Source: Parasalinivibrio latis
GTDB lineage: Bacteria > Pseudomonadota > Gammaproteobacteria > Enterobacterales > Vibrionaceae
Assembly: GCF_036825535.1 (NCBI RefSeq)
Contig: NZ_CP098812.1
Location: 496,001-560,000, forward strand
Length of the DNA: 64,000 nucleotides
Direction of reading: 5' to 3'
How positions within the stretch are numbered: the first letter of the stretch is position 1; each line of letters starts with the position of its first letter. The position numbers and the translations under genes were made by a program. A model generated the notes under the pieces. That model ran no database searches. It was given only the letters and a program-made list of their open reading frames with translations, and was not told the DNA's origin. Below are positions 26,615-35,634 of this stretch, one piece after another.

Positions 26615-26875
26615 ATGTTTAGTGCAGAAGAGAAAGCACGGATTAAATGGGCTTGCCGCCGCGGTATGCTGGAGCTGGACGTCATTATCATGCCGTTTTT
26701 TGAGGAGCAGTTTGAGTCTCTGTCAGAACAGGATCAGAAGGACTTTGTCGCCCTTCTGGAGTGCGATGATCCTGACCTCTTCAACTGGCTGATGGGACAC
26801 GGACGAAGCGAAGACCAGGCAATTGCCGCCATGGTAGATAAAATTGTCGCCCACAACCGATCCAAGCTTCGCTGA
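26615..26875 (+). CDS. sdhE: FAD assembly factor SdhE
   Basis: An 86-residue protein that promotes covalent flavinylation of succinate dehydrogenase and fumarate reductase. The signature RRGMLELDVIIMPFFE is at residues 15-30. It overlaps the presumed start of cptA, its usual partner. Confidence 0.95.
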   Translation: MFSAEEKARIKWACRRGMLELDVIIMPFFEEQFESLSEQDQKDFVALLECDDPDLFNWLMGHGRSEDQAIAAMVDKIVAHNRSKLR

Positions 26876-27275
26876 GGTTACCCTCTCACCGTCCAAAACC
26901 GGCCTGATACTGACTGCCTTAATCTACAGTCTGGCCGGTTTATCCTTACTGTTTCTTACCGCCTTCCCCCTTGAATTGTGTGCTGTCTTGGTTGCTTTAC
27001 TGGTGCACGAGTATCGCAGTTTTCAGGAAAAAGTATCCGCACACAGTGGGACACTTCGGTTGCTCATTAGTTGCAGTGTCCGCTGGCAGGGAAAGGCTGC
27101 TGTGCTGGAGCGGGTTGTCATGGTCAATACCCGGTTTGTATGGCTGGAAATCCTGCAAAACGGGAAGCGCCGCAATGTGGTTTGCTTTTATGACGCTACC
27201 GGGGAAGGGGGCTATCGTAGCCTTTGCCGTCTTGCCAGCTACCTCCAGACTCATCCTGGGCAAGAAGTTACTTAG
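26844..27275 (+). CDS. cptA: YgfX/CptA family membrane protein
   Basis: A 143-residue protein with two hydrophobic segments near residues 19-55 (LILTALIYSLAGLSLLFL and LCAVLVALLVH), then a soluble part with LLISCSVRWQGKA. E. coli YgfX/CptA pairs with SdhE and has been described as a toxin-like inhibitor of cytoskeletal proteins, a role that is debated. No ATG is available; the best start is TTG at 26844, which overlaps sdhE by 32 bp. Family placement is good, the exact start uncertain. Confidence 0.82.
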   Translation: MSPTTDPSFAEVTLSPSKTGLILTALIYSLAGLSLLFLTAFPLELCAVLVALLVHEYRSFQEKVSAHSGTLRLLISCSVRWQGKAAVLERVVMVNTRFVWLEILQNGKRRNVVCFYDATGEGGYRSLCRLASYLQTHPGQEVT

Positions 27276-27288
27276 CTGAGAGTGCGGA

Positions 27289-27316
27289 GAAAAAAGCCGG
27301 GAGTGCTTCCCGGCCT
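27289..27316 (-). terminator. Rho-independent terminator of nadB
   Basis: On the minus strand GCCGGGA / TCCCGGC with a 5-nt loop, followed by TTTTTTCTCC, just past the nadB stop. It could act weakly for cptA on the other strand. Confidence 0.88.
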
Positions 27317-27321
27317 TGTGG

Positions 27322-28938
27322 TTACTGCTGGTCGGGTGTGAGGATGGTTGGCCCTGCATCCGGCTGGGTATTCGGGTAGTCAATGTTATAGTGCAGCCCG
27401 CGGCTTTCCCTGCGAGCCATGGCACAGCGAACAATCAACTCTGCAACCTGCAGCAAGTTTCGCAGTTCCAGCAGGTTGTTGGAAACCCGGAAGTTGCTGT
27501 AGTAATCATGCACTTCCTGTTTTAGGAGCTCTATCCGGCGCAAGGCCCGCTCAAGGCGTTTGGTGGACCGCACGATACCGACGTAGTCCCACATAAAAAG
27601 GCGCAGCTCATGCCAGTTGTGCTGTATGACCACCTCTTCATCTGAGCAGCCTACCTGGCTTTCATCCCATGGTGGCAACTCTGGTGGCATCTCAGCTTTA
27701 GACGCTTCCCGGAAAATATCCTGCGCAGCAGACCATGCATAGACCACACATTCCAGCAAAGAGTTGGAAGCCATGCGGTTGGCCCCGTGCAGCCCGGTAT
27801 AACTCACTTCCCCGATTGCATACAGGCCGGGCAGGTCAGTGCGGCCGCGCTTATCCACGATGACTCCGCCACAGGTGTAGTGGGCGGCAGGCACAATAGG
27901 GATACGGTCTTTGGTGAGATCGAAGCCGAGTGGCAGCAGTTTCTCATATATGGTCGGGAAGTGCTTTTGTACAAACTCGGGATCTTTGTGGCTGATATCG
28001 AGGTACATGCAGTCAGCACCGAGACGCTTCATCTCATAGTCGATAGCGCGGGCGACGATATCCCGTGGTGCCAGTTCACCCCGCTCATCAAATTCCGGCA
28101 TAAACCGGCTGCCATCGGGCCGGAGCAGGTAAGCCCCTTCTCCCCTGAGAGCTTCGGTCAGCAGGAAGTTGCGGGCATCCGGGTGGAAAAGGCAGGTAGG
28201 GTGGAACTGGTTGAATTCAAGGTTTGCTACCCGGCATCCGGCGCGCCAGGCCATGGCGATACCGTCACCGGAGGAAACATCCGGGTTGGATGTGTATTGG
28301 TAGACCTTGGATGCCCCCCCGGTTGCCAGGATCACAAACTTGGCCCGGACGGTTTCCACCGCTTCCCGGTTACGGTTCCACACATAGGCTCCGAGCACCC
28401 GGTTAGGCTTACTGCTACCTGTTTTGGCATGGGTAATCAGATCCAGTGCAGTGTAGCGCTCAAGCACAGTGATGTTGGGGTGGTTGCGTGCATTTTCCTG
28501 CAGGGTGGTTTGTACCGCCATTCCGGTGGCGTCGGCAGCATGGAGGATGCGTCGGTGGCTGTGCCCACCCTCGCGGGTCAGGTGATACTTTGGTTCTTCG
28601 TCATCATCGGTTTCCACCTGGTCAAAGGGGACACCGCCGTCAATGAGCCATTGCACGCAGTCCTTCGCATTTTCTGCAATAAACCGGACGACATCCTCTT
28701 CGCAAATCCCGCCACCCGCTATCATGGTGTCGTCGACATGTGCGTCAATGCTGTCATCTTCTTCATCAAAAACCGCGGCAATGCCGCCCTGGGCATAATA
28801 TGTGGCCCCTTCATTCAAAGGGCCTTTGCTCAGCACGGTCACCTTATGTTTCCTCGCGAGACGGAGGGAGAGTGACAACCCGGCGGCACCACTGCCGACG
28901 ACCAGAATGTCACACTGGTGCTGTTGCTGCTTGGTCAT
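27322..28938 (-). CDS. nadB: L-aspartate oxidase
   Basis: FAD enzyme that makes iminoaspartate, the first step of NAD synthesis. The open frame extends 46 codons upstream, but MTKQQQHQCDILVVGSGAAG at 28938 matches the family start and gives 538 residues. Visible are the FAD motif GSGAAGLSLSLRLA, the covalent-type fold markers TYYAQGGIAAV, the active-site HLTREGGHSHRRILH and AHYTCGGVIVD. It is divergent from rpoE as in E. coli. A long antisense frame inside it is a shadow. Confidence 0.96.
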   Translation of the reverse strand: MTKQQQHQCDILVVGSGAAGLSLSLRLARKHKVTVLSKGPLNEGATYYAQGGIAAVFDEEDDSIDAHVDDTMIAGGGICEEDVVRFIAENAKDCVQWLIDGGVPFDQVETDDDEEPKYHLTREGGHSHRRILHAADATGMAVQTTLQENARNHPNITVLERYTALDLITHAKTGSSKPNRVLGAYVWNRNREAVETVRAKFVILATGGASKVYQYTSNPDVSSGDGIAMAWRAGCRVANLEFNQFHPTCLFHPDARNFLLTEALRGEGAYLLRPDGSRFMPEFDERGELAPRDIVARAIDYEMKRLGADCMYLDISHKDPEFVQKHFPTIYEKLLPLGFDLTKDRIPIVPAAHYTCGGVIVDKRGRTDLPGLYAIGEVSYTGLHGANRMASNSLLECVVYAWSAAQDIFREASKAEMPPELPPWDESQVGCSDEEVVIQHNWHELRLFMWDYVGIVRSTKRLERALRRIELLKQEVHDYYSNFRVSNNLLELRNLLQVAELIVRCAMARRESRGLHYNIDYPNTQPDAGPTILTPDQQ

Positions 28939-29259
28939 AGTGTTAAAGGTTCCCTGTCTATGTTGACTGTTGGCTGACACGAGTATGACGTTGATACCAT
29001 CCAGACCCATTAGATTGTCGGTCTGAGTGGCAGAAATCATCTTTTCCTGCGTTACCCGCTTTGATGTTAGCCCCACTGGCCATTACAACTCGCGCCCAGG
29101 GCTGAATGATTTCTCCTGCATCATTGCCGGCTGACGTATTAGCCCAATTGGTATTAGCGGGTATCAAAGGGTGCAGTCACTACGGCTGCTTGCTACTATC
29201 GTGCTGTCTAGCATAGTTATTGTGGCTCGTGACGGGCCAAAAACTTTTTAACGTCTGAT

Positions 29260-29287
29260 GGAACTTTCGTCAGACTTCAGACTCATA
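29260..29287 (+). promoter_or_regulatory. Predicted sigma-E promoter of rpoE
   Basis: GGAACTT, a 16-bp spacer and TCATA lie 93 bp upstream of the rpoE start. GGAACTT is the exact sigma-E -35 element and the -10 is close to TCAAA/TCTGA. This fits the known autoregulation of rpoE. The rest of the 441-bp nadB-rpoE gap shows no gene. Confidence 0.75.
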
Positions 29288-29379
29288 GATAATGCTCATG
29301 CGCAGCAGGGTGTCAATAGAATTCCTATAAACTTCCTGCAATCGGGCGTTAACAATAAACATAAGGGGTAAACGCTCGG

Positions 29380-29958
29380 ATGAGCGAGCAGATTACAGAT
29401 CAGGTTCTGATCGAGCGTGTGCAAAATGGAGATAAACAGGCATTTAACCTTTTGGTCATCAAATACCAGAACAAGGTTTGTAACCTGATTGCACGCTATG
29501 TCAGCAACCAGGGCGATATTCCGGATGTCGCTCAGGAAGCGTTTATAAAAGCCTATCGTGCTTTGCCCGGTTTCCGTGGGGAGAGTGCGTTTTATACCTG
29601 GCTTTACCGGATTGTGGTCAATACCGCAAAGAATTATTTAGTTGCCCAGGGTCGCAGGCCACCTGCAAACGATGTTGATGCAGAAGAGGCCGAGTACTAC
29701 GAAGAGAACAGTGCGTTAAAAGAAATTTCGAACCCTGAGAATTTAATGTTGTCAGATGAGATAAGGCAGGTGGTTTTTTCGACAATCGAGTCTCTTCCTG
29801 ACGACCTGAAAACAGCAATTACCCTCCGCGAGATCGAAGGTCTCAGCTATGAGGAGATTGCCGAAGTCATGGAGTGCCCAGTAGGGACTGTGCGGTCGCG
29901 TATTTTCCGGGCAAGGGAAGCGGTAGATAAGCGAATCGCACCACTCATTAACCGTTAG
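29380..29958 (+). CDS. rpoE: RNA polymerase sigma factor RpoE (sigma-24)
   Basis: Extracytoplasmic-function sigma factor that answers envelope stress, 192 residues. Region 2 is ARYVSNQGDIPDVAQEAFIKAYRAL (written AR..AL, near 38-62) with the -10 binding part; region 4 is EGLSYEEIAEVMECPVGTVRS near 152-172. It heads rpoE-rseA-rseB-rseC, all on the plus strand with short gaps. A sigma-E type promoter lies upstream. Confidence 0.97.
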   Translation: MSEQITDQVLIERVQNGDKQAFNLLVIKYQNKVCNLIARYVSNQGDIPDVAQEAFIKAYRALPGFRGESAFYTWLYRIVVNTAKNYLVAQGRRPPANDVDAEEAEYYEENSALKEISNPENLMLSDEIRQVVFSTIESLPDDLKTAITLREIEGLSYEEIAEVMECPVGTVRSRIFRAREAVDKRIAPLINR

Positions 29959-29990
29959 CACCAAACGTGACAAATTTGATGGTGGAATCA

Positions 29991-30626
29991 ATGGCGGAAA
30001 AAGAGAATATTTCTGCAATGCTGGATGGGGAATCACTGAGCCAGGACGTGTTCAGTGAAATGGAAAATTCCCCGGAAGCCCTCGAAACATGGGCAAGCTA
30101 CCATACTATCCGCGACGTCATGCGCGGTGAGCCTGTAGCGGCTCACCAGTGGGACATTGCGGGGAAGGTGGCTATGGCCCTTGAAGATGAGCCGGCTCAC
30201 AAGCCTCATACAGCAGCACCTCTTCATGAGGTTGCAACGCAGGAAGATCAACCTAACCCCCATACTGTACGCCGTACCATGCCAAGCTGGTTTCACCAGT
30301 TTGGGCAGGTAGCGATTGCAGCAACAGTGACCCTGGCGGTGATTGTTGGCGTACAACAGTACAATGGCGGCGATTCAGGTGCCCCGCAGCTTGCGGACAG
30401 CCAGCTTCCCGTTCTTCAGACTGTTCCTTTTACTGGCCAGGCCGAGCCGGTGAGTCTGAATCGTGAGTCATTAAGACAGCAGCCTACAGAAGCGCAATTG
30501 ATGGAGCAGCGTAAGCGCATTAATGCTATTTTGCAGGATTATGAATTGCAGCTTCGCCTGAATGCCCAAGGGGAACTGCATACTACCGGACAGCATCAGG
30601 AAATACCTGCAGCTTCACAGCAATAA
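29991..30626 (+). CDS. rseA: Anti-sigma-E factor RseA
   Basis: Inner-membrane anti-sigma factor, 211 residues from the start at 29991 (GGTGGA lies 6 nt upstream). A longer frame adds 8 codons. The N-terminal sigma-binding domain (ENISAMLDGESLSQDV, then SYHTIRDVMRGEP) is followed by one membrane helix near residues 108-126 (FGQVAIAATVTLAVIVGV) and a periplasmic part. DegS and RseP would cleave it on envelope stress. Confidence 0.93.
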   Translation: MAEKENISAMLDGESLSQDVFSEMENSPEALETWASYHTIRDVMRGEPVAAHQWDIAGKVAMALEDEPAHKPHTAAPLHEVATQEDQPNPHTVRRTMPSWFHQFGQVAIAATVTLAVIVGVQQYNGGDSGAPQLADSQLPVLQTVPFTGQAEPVSLNRESLRQQPTEAQLMEQRKRINAILQDYELQLRLNAQGELHTTGQHQEIPAASQQ

Positions 30627-30639
30627 GTGTGGGAGTAGA

Positions 30640-31668
30640 ATGAAAAAAATTCTGGTCGGTGTTGTTGCGCTGGTCAGTTTGATGTCTGGACAAGCCTCGG
30701 CTGACTCAGGGTCAGCCGAGGCTTTGTTGCATCAGATGGACAAGGCAACGGCCGAACTCAACTACGAGTTATCATATATTTGGGTGCGCAAGAACAGTAT
30801 TGAACCGCTGCGCTTTCGCCACGCTATTGTAGACAGCAACAACTTCTCCCAGTTGGCATACCTCAGCGGACCACCCCGTGAAGTCATTCAGCGTGGTGGT
30901 GAAGTCAGCTATTTCGAGCCAGGCATTGAGCCTTTCACCATTAAAAGTGATGCCATTGTCGCTCCAATCCCTGCCGTGATGCAGGCAGATGTTGACCAAC
31001 TGGCAAAATATTACGATTTCATCTCCCTGGGCCGGGCTCGCGAAGCTGGCTTACCGTGTTACGTCGTTCGTGTTGTCCCTAAAGATGGGGAACGGTACTC
31101 CTACGTAATCTGGGTCGATGAACGAACCAAGCTGTTGGTTCGCGCAGACCTTCTTGACCGGGATGGTGACCCCATTGAGCAATACCGGACTGTCTCACTG
31201 GTTGTGACGCCGAAAGTTGGCGAGGCTATGCAGCAACTTGATACAGTGAAGTTGCCGCCAGTGGTAGACATCCCGAAAGCTCCTAATGTAGCGCTAGGGT
31301 GGGAAGTGACAAAACTGCCGCGTGGGTTCAAGCCGGTTTACCAAAACCGCCACCGTCTTTTGATGACAGAAAAACCGGTTGAAAGCCAGATGTTCAGTGA
31401 CGGCCTGTTTTCGTTCTCTGTCTACCTGTCAAAAGCAGACCAGAATTCGGTAGGCCAGCAGATGGTACGCCAAGGGCGCCGTACCCTGCACAGCTTTGTT
31501 GTAGGTAACACAGAAGTGACTGTCGTTGGGGATATCCCGCCGGAAACAGCGCGCAGTATTGCTGAGTCTGTCCGCTTTGTGAGCCCGGCCAGTATTCAGG
31601 TCGATGCCAAAACGGAAGACACTTCCTTGCAAGGAAATGCGACCCAGCAGGGAACAGATACGCCATGA
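30640..31668 (+). CDS. rseB: Periplasmic regulator RseB
   Basis: Binds the periplasmic part of RseA and protects it from DegS until lipoproteins or LPS intermediates accumulate. From the start at 30640 (GTGGGAGTAGA precedes it) it has 342 residues with a signal peptide (MKKILVGVVALVSLMSGQASA). The N-terminal LolA-like domain contains YELSYIWVRKNSIEPLRFRH; the C-terminal domain runs from about 215. Its last codons overlap rseC (ATGA). Confidence 0.94.
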   Translation: MKKILVGVVALVSLMSGQASADSGSAEALLHQMDKATAELNYELSYIWVRKNSIEPLRFRHAIVDSNNFSQLAYLSGPPREVIQRGGEVSYFEPGIEPFTIKSDAIVAPIPAVMQADVDQLAKYYDFISLGRAREAGLPCYVVRVVPKDGERYSYVIWVDERTKLLVRADLLDRDGDPIEQYRTVSLVVTPKVGEAMQQLDTVKLPPVVDIPKAPNVALGWEVTKLPRGFKPVYQNRHRLLMTEKPVESQMFSDGLFSFSVYLSKADQNSVGQQMVRQGRRTLHSFVVGNTEVTVVGDIPPETARSIAESVRFVSPASIQVDAKTEDTSLQGNATQQGTDTP

Positions 31669-32159
31669 TTACCGCCGTTGCTACTGTCGTGAAGGCAGAA
31701 AAAGGCGAGATTTTGCTTAGCTGCCGACAGCAATCAAGCTGCGGCAGCTGTGCTTCACAGTCAAGCTGTGGAACGGGTATCGTCAGCAAAGCCTTGCCGG
31801 GCCGGGATCTGTCGGTCAGTGTTGCTTCTGACAAAAATCTCTCTCCGGGTACCCAGGTGGAAATCGGTCTGACAGAGCGCAGCGTGCTGGGTTCTGCCAT
31901 GCTGGTTTACCTGGTTCCCCTGTTCGGGTTAATTGCCGGTACTGCACTTGGCCAGTTTTTATCAAACCTGATTGGTGCCGGAGAGGGTGTCATTATTCTC
32001 TGTGCATTGTTGTTCGCAGCTGCCGGCCTGTTTTTGGCCAGGAGCATTGCGAGAAAAAGGGAAAATGAAAGCCACCTCAAGCCGGTGTTACTCCGGGTGC
32101 TGGGCACACCGGTTGATTCCGGGCTGGCGATAAATGCCGCAAGTGAGGATAGCGACTAG
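31665..32159 (+). CDS. rseC: SoxR-reducing/RseC family protein
   Basis: A 164-residue inner-membrane protein. The N-terminal Cys cluster CRQQSSCGSCASQSSCG (near residues 20-36) and two adjacent membrane helices near 75-120 are typical of RseC. In E. coli RseC has a minor role in sigma-E control and is linked to SoxR reduction. It closes the rpoE operon, 76 bp before lepA. Confidence 0.93.
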   Translation: MITAVATVVKAEKGEILLSCRQQSSCGSCASQSSCGTGIVSKALPGRDLSVSVASDKNLSPGTQVEIGLTERSVLGSAMLVYLVPLFGLIAGTALGQFLSNLIGAGEGVIILCALLFAAAGLFLARSIARKRENESHLKPVLLRVLGTPVDSGLAINAASEDSD

Positions 32160-32235
32160 CCGCTAAATTCGGTAGAATCCCGCAACTTGATCGAAAGATC
32201 CCAATCTGAACAGAATGAGTTAGTCACGCCAATCT

Positions 32236-34032
32236 ATGAAGCATATTCGTAACTTTTCGATTATTGCCCACATTGACCATGGTAAGTCGACCCTATCGGA
32301 TCGCCTTATCCAGGTGTGTGGAGGCCTCACCGACCGCGAAATGGCCGAGCAGGTCCTTGACTCGATGGATCTCGAGCGCGAGCGCGGTATTACCATCAAA
32401 GCCCAGAGTGTAACCCTGAATTACACCGCCAAAGATGGTGAGACTTACCAGCTGAACTTCATCGACACCCCGGGACACGTGGACTTCTCCTATGAAGTTT
32501 CACGCTCACTGGCTGCCTGTGAAGGTGCGCTGCTGGTGGTGGACGCAGGCCAGGGCGTAGAAGCCCAAACGCTGGCTAACTGCTACACCGCTATTGAAAT
32601 GGACCTTGAGGTGGTGCCAATCCTTAACAAGATTGACCTGCCGGCTGCAGATCCAGAGCGCGTGGCTGAAGAAATTGAAGACATCGTCGGTATCGATGCT
32701 GTTGAAGCGACCCGTTGCTCGGCGAAAACCGGTGTGGGCGTTGATGACGTGCTGGAAGATATCGTACGCCTGATCCCGCCACCGGAAGGTGACCCGGATG
32801 CGCCGCCGCAAGCCCTGATTATCGACTCTTGGTTCGATAACTACCTGGGTGTTGTGTCTCTGGTGCGCATGAAAAACGGTTCACTGAAAAAAGGCGACAA
32901 GATCAAGGTGATGAGCACCGGCCAGGTCTGGGGTATCGACCGTATCGGTATCTTCACCCCTAAGCAGACAGACACCAAGGGTCTGAACTGCGGTGAGGTG
33001 GGCTGGATTGTCTGTGGTATCAAGGACATCACTGGTGCGCCAGTGGGTGATACCCTGACACTGGCTAAAGGCGGCTGCGAAACTGCACTGCCGGGCTTCA
33101 AGAAAGTGAAGCCCCAGGTTTATGCCGGCCTGTTCCCGATTTCGTCTGACGATTACGAGAACTTCCGCGATGCGCTGGGCAAACTGAGCCTCAACGATGC
33201 GTCGCTGTTCTACGAGCCAGAGAACTCTGCTGCACTGGGCTTTGGTTTCCGTTGTGGTTTCCTTGGCATGCTGCACATGGAAATCATCCAGGAGCGTCTG
33301 GAGCGTGAATACGACCTGGATCTCATCACCACCGCACCTACCGTAGTCTACGAAGTGAAGAAGACCAACGGTGAAATGATGCTGGTGGACAGCCCGGCCA
33401 AACTGCCTGCGGTAAACGACATTGAAGAAATGCGTGAGCCGATTGCCCGCTGTAACATCCTGGTACCAACTGAATACCTGGGTAACGTAATTACCCTGTG
33501 CGTTGAGAAGCGCGGTATGCAGGTAGACATGGTTTACCACGGCAACCAGGTGGCACTGACTTATGATATCCCGATGGCAGAAGTGGTCCTGGACTTCTTC
33601 GATCGCCTGAAGTCGACCTCCCGTGGCTATGCGTCCCTGGATTACGGCTTCCAGCGTTTTGAAACCTCGAACATGGTTCGTGTGGATATTCTGGTTAACG
33701 GTGACCGTGTTGACGCACTAGCGATTATCACCCACAAAGAGCAATCGCAAAGCCGTGGCCGTGACCTGGTTGAGAAGATGCGTGAATTCATCCCTCGCCA
33801 GCAGTTTGATATTGCCATCCAGGCAGCCATCGGTAACCACGTTATCGCCCGTTCTACAGTTAAACAGCTGCGTAAGAACGTACTGGCGAAGTGTTACGGT
33901 GGTGACGTAAGCCGTAAGAAGAAACTGTTGCAGAAACAGAAAGAAGGTAAGAAGCGAATGAAGCAGATCGGTAACGTAGAACTGCCTCAGGAAGCCTTCC
34001 TTGCCATTCTGCATGTAGGAAAAGACAAATAA
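32236..34032 (+). CDS. lepA: Elongation factor 4 (LepA)
   Basis: Ribosome-associated GTPase, 598 residues. The P-loop is AHIDHGKSTLSD near 11-22, switch II is DTPGHVDF near 76-83 and NKID near 130. The C-terminal LepA-specific domain (DYGFQRFETSNMV and the RKKKLLQKQKEGKKRMK tail) is present. It is followed 17 bp later by lepB, as in E. coli. Confidence 0.98.
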   Translation: MKHIRNFSIIAHIDHGKSTLSDRLIQVCGGLTDREMAEQVLDSMDLERERGITIKAQSVTLNYTAKDGETYQLNFIDTPGHVDFSYEVSRSLAACEGALLVVDAGQGVEAQTLANCYTAIEMDLEVVPILNKIDLPAADPERVAEEIEDIVGIDAVEATRCSAKTGVGVDDVLEDIVRLIPPPEGDPDAPPQALIIDSWFDNYLGVVSLVRMKNGSLKKGDKIKVMSTGQVWGIDRIGIFTPKQTDTKGLNCGEVGWIVCGIKDITGAPVGDTLTLAKGGCETALPGFKKVKPQVYAGLFPISSDDYENFRDALGKLSLNDASLFYEPENSAALGFGFRCGFLGMLHMEIIQERLEREYDLDLITTAPTVVYEVKKTNGEMMLVDSPAKLPAVNDIEEMREPIARCNILVPTEYLGNVITLCVEKRGMQVDMVYHGNQVALTYDIPMAEVVLDFFDRLKSTSRGYASLDYGFQRFETSNMVRVDILVNGDRVDALAIITHKEQSQSRGRDLVEKMREFIPRQQFDIAIQAAIGNHVIARSTVKQLRKNVLAKCYGGDVSRKKKLLQKQKEGKKRMKQIGNVELPQEAFLAILHVGKDK

Positions 34033-34049
34033 AATCTTAGGGGAAAGTA

Positions 34050-34949
34050 ATGGCAAACACGTTTTCACTGATACTGGTGGTGGTGACTGTATTCACCGGT
34101 ATCATCTGGGCGCTGGACAGGTTTGTCTGGTCGAAAAGACGCCAGGCAGAAGTACGGGCAGCACTCAGTGCTGAAGGTGCAAACGTGGATGACAAGGTTG
34201 TGGCGGACGCCGCCCAACCTACGGGCTGGGTGGAAACAGCCAGCTCTATTTTCCCCGTGATTGGTTTGGTTCTGGTATTGCGTTCTTTTATTTATGAGCC
34301 GTTCCAGATCCCATCCGGTTCCATGATGCCCACACTGCTGGTAGGCGACTTCATCCTGGTGGAGAAGTTTGCTTACGGCCTGCGTGATCCAGTTTTCCGC
34401 CACAAGCTGGTGGAAACCGGGGAGCCAGAGCGTGGTGACGTGGTAGTGTTTAAATACCCGCTTCAACCAAGCATTGACTACATCAAGCGTGTTGTCGGTA
34501 TGCCGGGCGATACCGTGCGTTACCTTTCAGACAAGCGTATCTGCATCAAGAGCCAGGGCGAAAAAGAGTGCAAGCTTGTGCCTTGGTCAAACATGCATGA
34601 AAGTGAATTCAAACAGGGTCCTGTCTATCTCGACCAGGTTGAAGAGACGCTGGGTAAACACAACCATGAAATCCTGCTTAACCCGCTCAAGCACGACCTG
34701 ACCCAGGCTTATCGTCCGCGTCCGGGTGTGGCTGAATGGGTTGTACCGCAAGGGCATTACTTTGTGATGGGCGACAACCGTGACAACAGTGCTGACAGCC
34801 GTTTCTGGGGCTTTGTTCCGGAAGCGAACCTGGTCGGCAAAGCGGTAGGGATCTGGATCAGCTTTGAATTCGAACGCAGTGAAGACAGCATTTTGCCGTC
34901 TTGGGTTCCCTCCGGTGTGAGATTCAACCGCATCGGTGGCATTGACTGA
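34050..34949 (+). CDS. lepB: Signal peptidase I
   Basis: Inner-membrane protease that removes Sec and Tat signal peptides, 299 residues. It has two N-terminal membrane segments. The catalytic Ser is in IPSGSMMPTLLVGD (near 91-104) and the Lys in DYIKRVVGMPGDTV (near 147-160). MGDNRDNSADSR near 237-248 is the conserved box E. It follows lepA and precedes rnc by 10 bp. Confidence 0.97.
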   Translation: MANTFSLILVVVTVFTGIIWALDRFVWSKRRQAEVRAALSAEGANVDDKVVADAAQPTGWVETASSIFPVIGLVLVLRSFIYEPFQIPSGSMMPTLLVGDFILVEKFAYGLRDPVFRHKLVETGEPERGDVVVFKYPLQPSIDYIKRVVGMPGDTVRYLSDKRICIKSQGEKECKLVPWSNMHESEFKQGPVYLDQVEETLGKHNHEILLNPLKHDLTQAYRPRPGVAEWVVPQGHYFVMGDNRDNSADSRFWGFVPEANLVGKAVGIWISFEFERSEDSILPSWVPSGVRFNRIGGID

Positions 34950-34959
34950 TTGAGAAAAT

Positions 34960-35634
34960 ATGACAACGCCTTTTAATCGCCTTCAGCGTAAGCTGGGTTA
35001 CCAGTTTAACGACGAAGGACACCTGAACCTGGCACTGACCCACAGAAGTGCCAATGGTACGCATAACGAAAGACTGGAGTTCCTTGGGGACTCCATTCTT
35101 AGTTTTGTGATTGCTGATGATCTGTATCATCGCTTCCCAACCGTGAACGAAGGGGATATGAGCCGCATGCGTGCAACCCTGGTTCGCGGTAATACCCTGG
35201 CAGAGCTTGCACGCGAGTTTGATCTCGGTGACAACCTGCTGCTTGGCCCTGGCGAGCTGAAAAGCGGTGGTTTCCGCCGTGATTCAATCCTTGCTGATGC
35301 CGTGGAAGCCATCATCGGCGCGATCTATCTCGACAGTGACATCGAGATGGTCCGCAAGATTGTATTGTCCTGGTATGCCAGCCGCCTGGATACCATCCAG
35401 CCGGGTGTCGGCCAGAAAGATCCGAAAACCCGCCTTCAGGAATTCCTGCAGGGTCGCCGACAGCCACTTCCCGCCTATAATGTGGTGAAGGTACACGGTG
35501 AAGCCCACAATCAGGAATTTACCGTTCAGTGCGACGTAGCAGGCTTGGATAAGCCTGTAATTGGAAAAGGCAGCAGCCGGCGCAAGGCAGAGCAGGCGGC
35601 AGCAGAACTGGCACTTGGACAGTTAGAGTCATGA
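34960..35634 (+). CDS. rnc: Ribonuclease III
   Basis: Double-strand-specific RNase for rRNA processing and RNA turnover, 224 residues. The catalytic signature ERLEFLGDSIL is near residues 37-47, and the second acidic cluster (DAVEAIIGAIYLD) near 114-126. A C-terminal double-stranded RNA binding domain follows (GKGSSRRKAEQAAAELAL). It overlaps era by 4 bp (ATGA); rnc-era-recO is the conserved operon. Confidence 0.97.
   Translation: MTTPFNRLQRKLGYQFNDEGHLNLALTHRSANGTHNERLEFLGDSILSFVIADDLYHRFPTVNEGDMSRMRATLVRGNTLAELAREFDLGDNLLLGPGELKSGGFRRDSILADAVEAIIGAIYLDSDIEMVRKIVLSWYASRLDTIQPGVGQKDPKTRLQEFLQGRRQPLPAYNVVKVHGEAHNQEFTVQCDVAGLDKPVIGKGSSRRKAEQAAAELALGQLES

Noticed and set aside
27787..28875. 362-residue open frame on the plus strand inside nadB
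   Set aside because: It is antisense to the well-supported nadB, has no family resemblance and owes its length to codon bias on the other strand.
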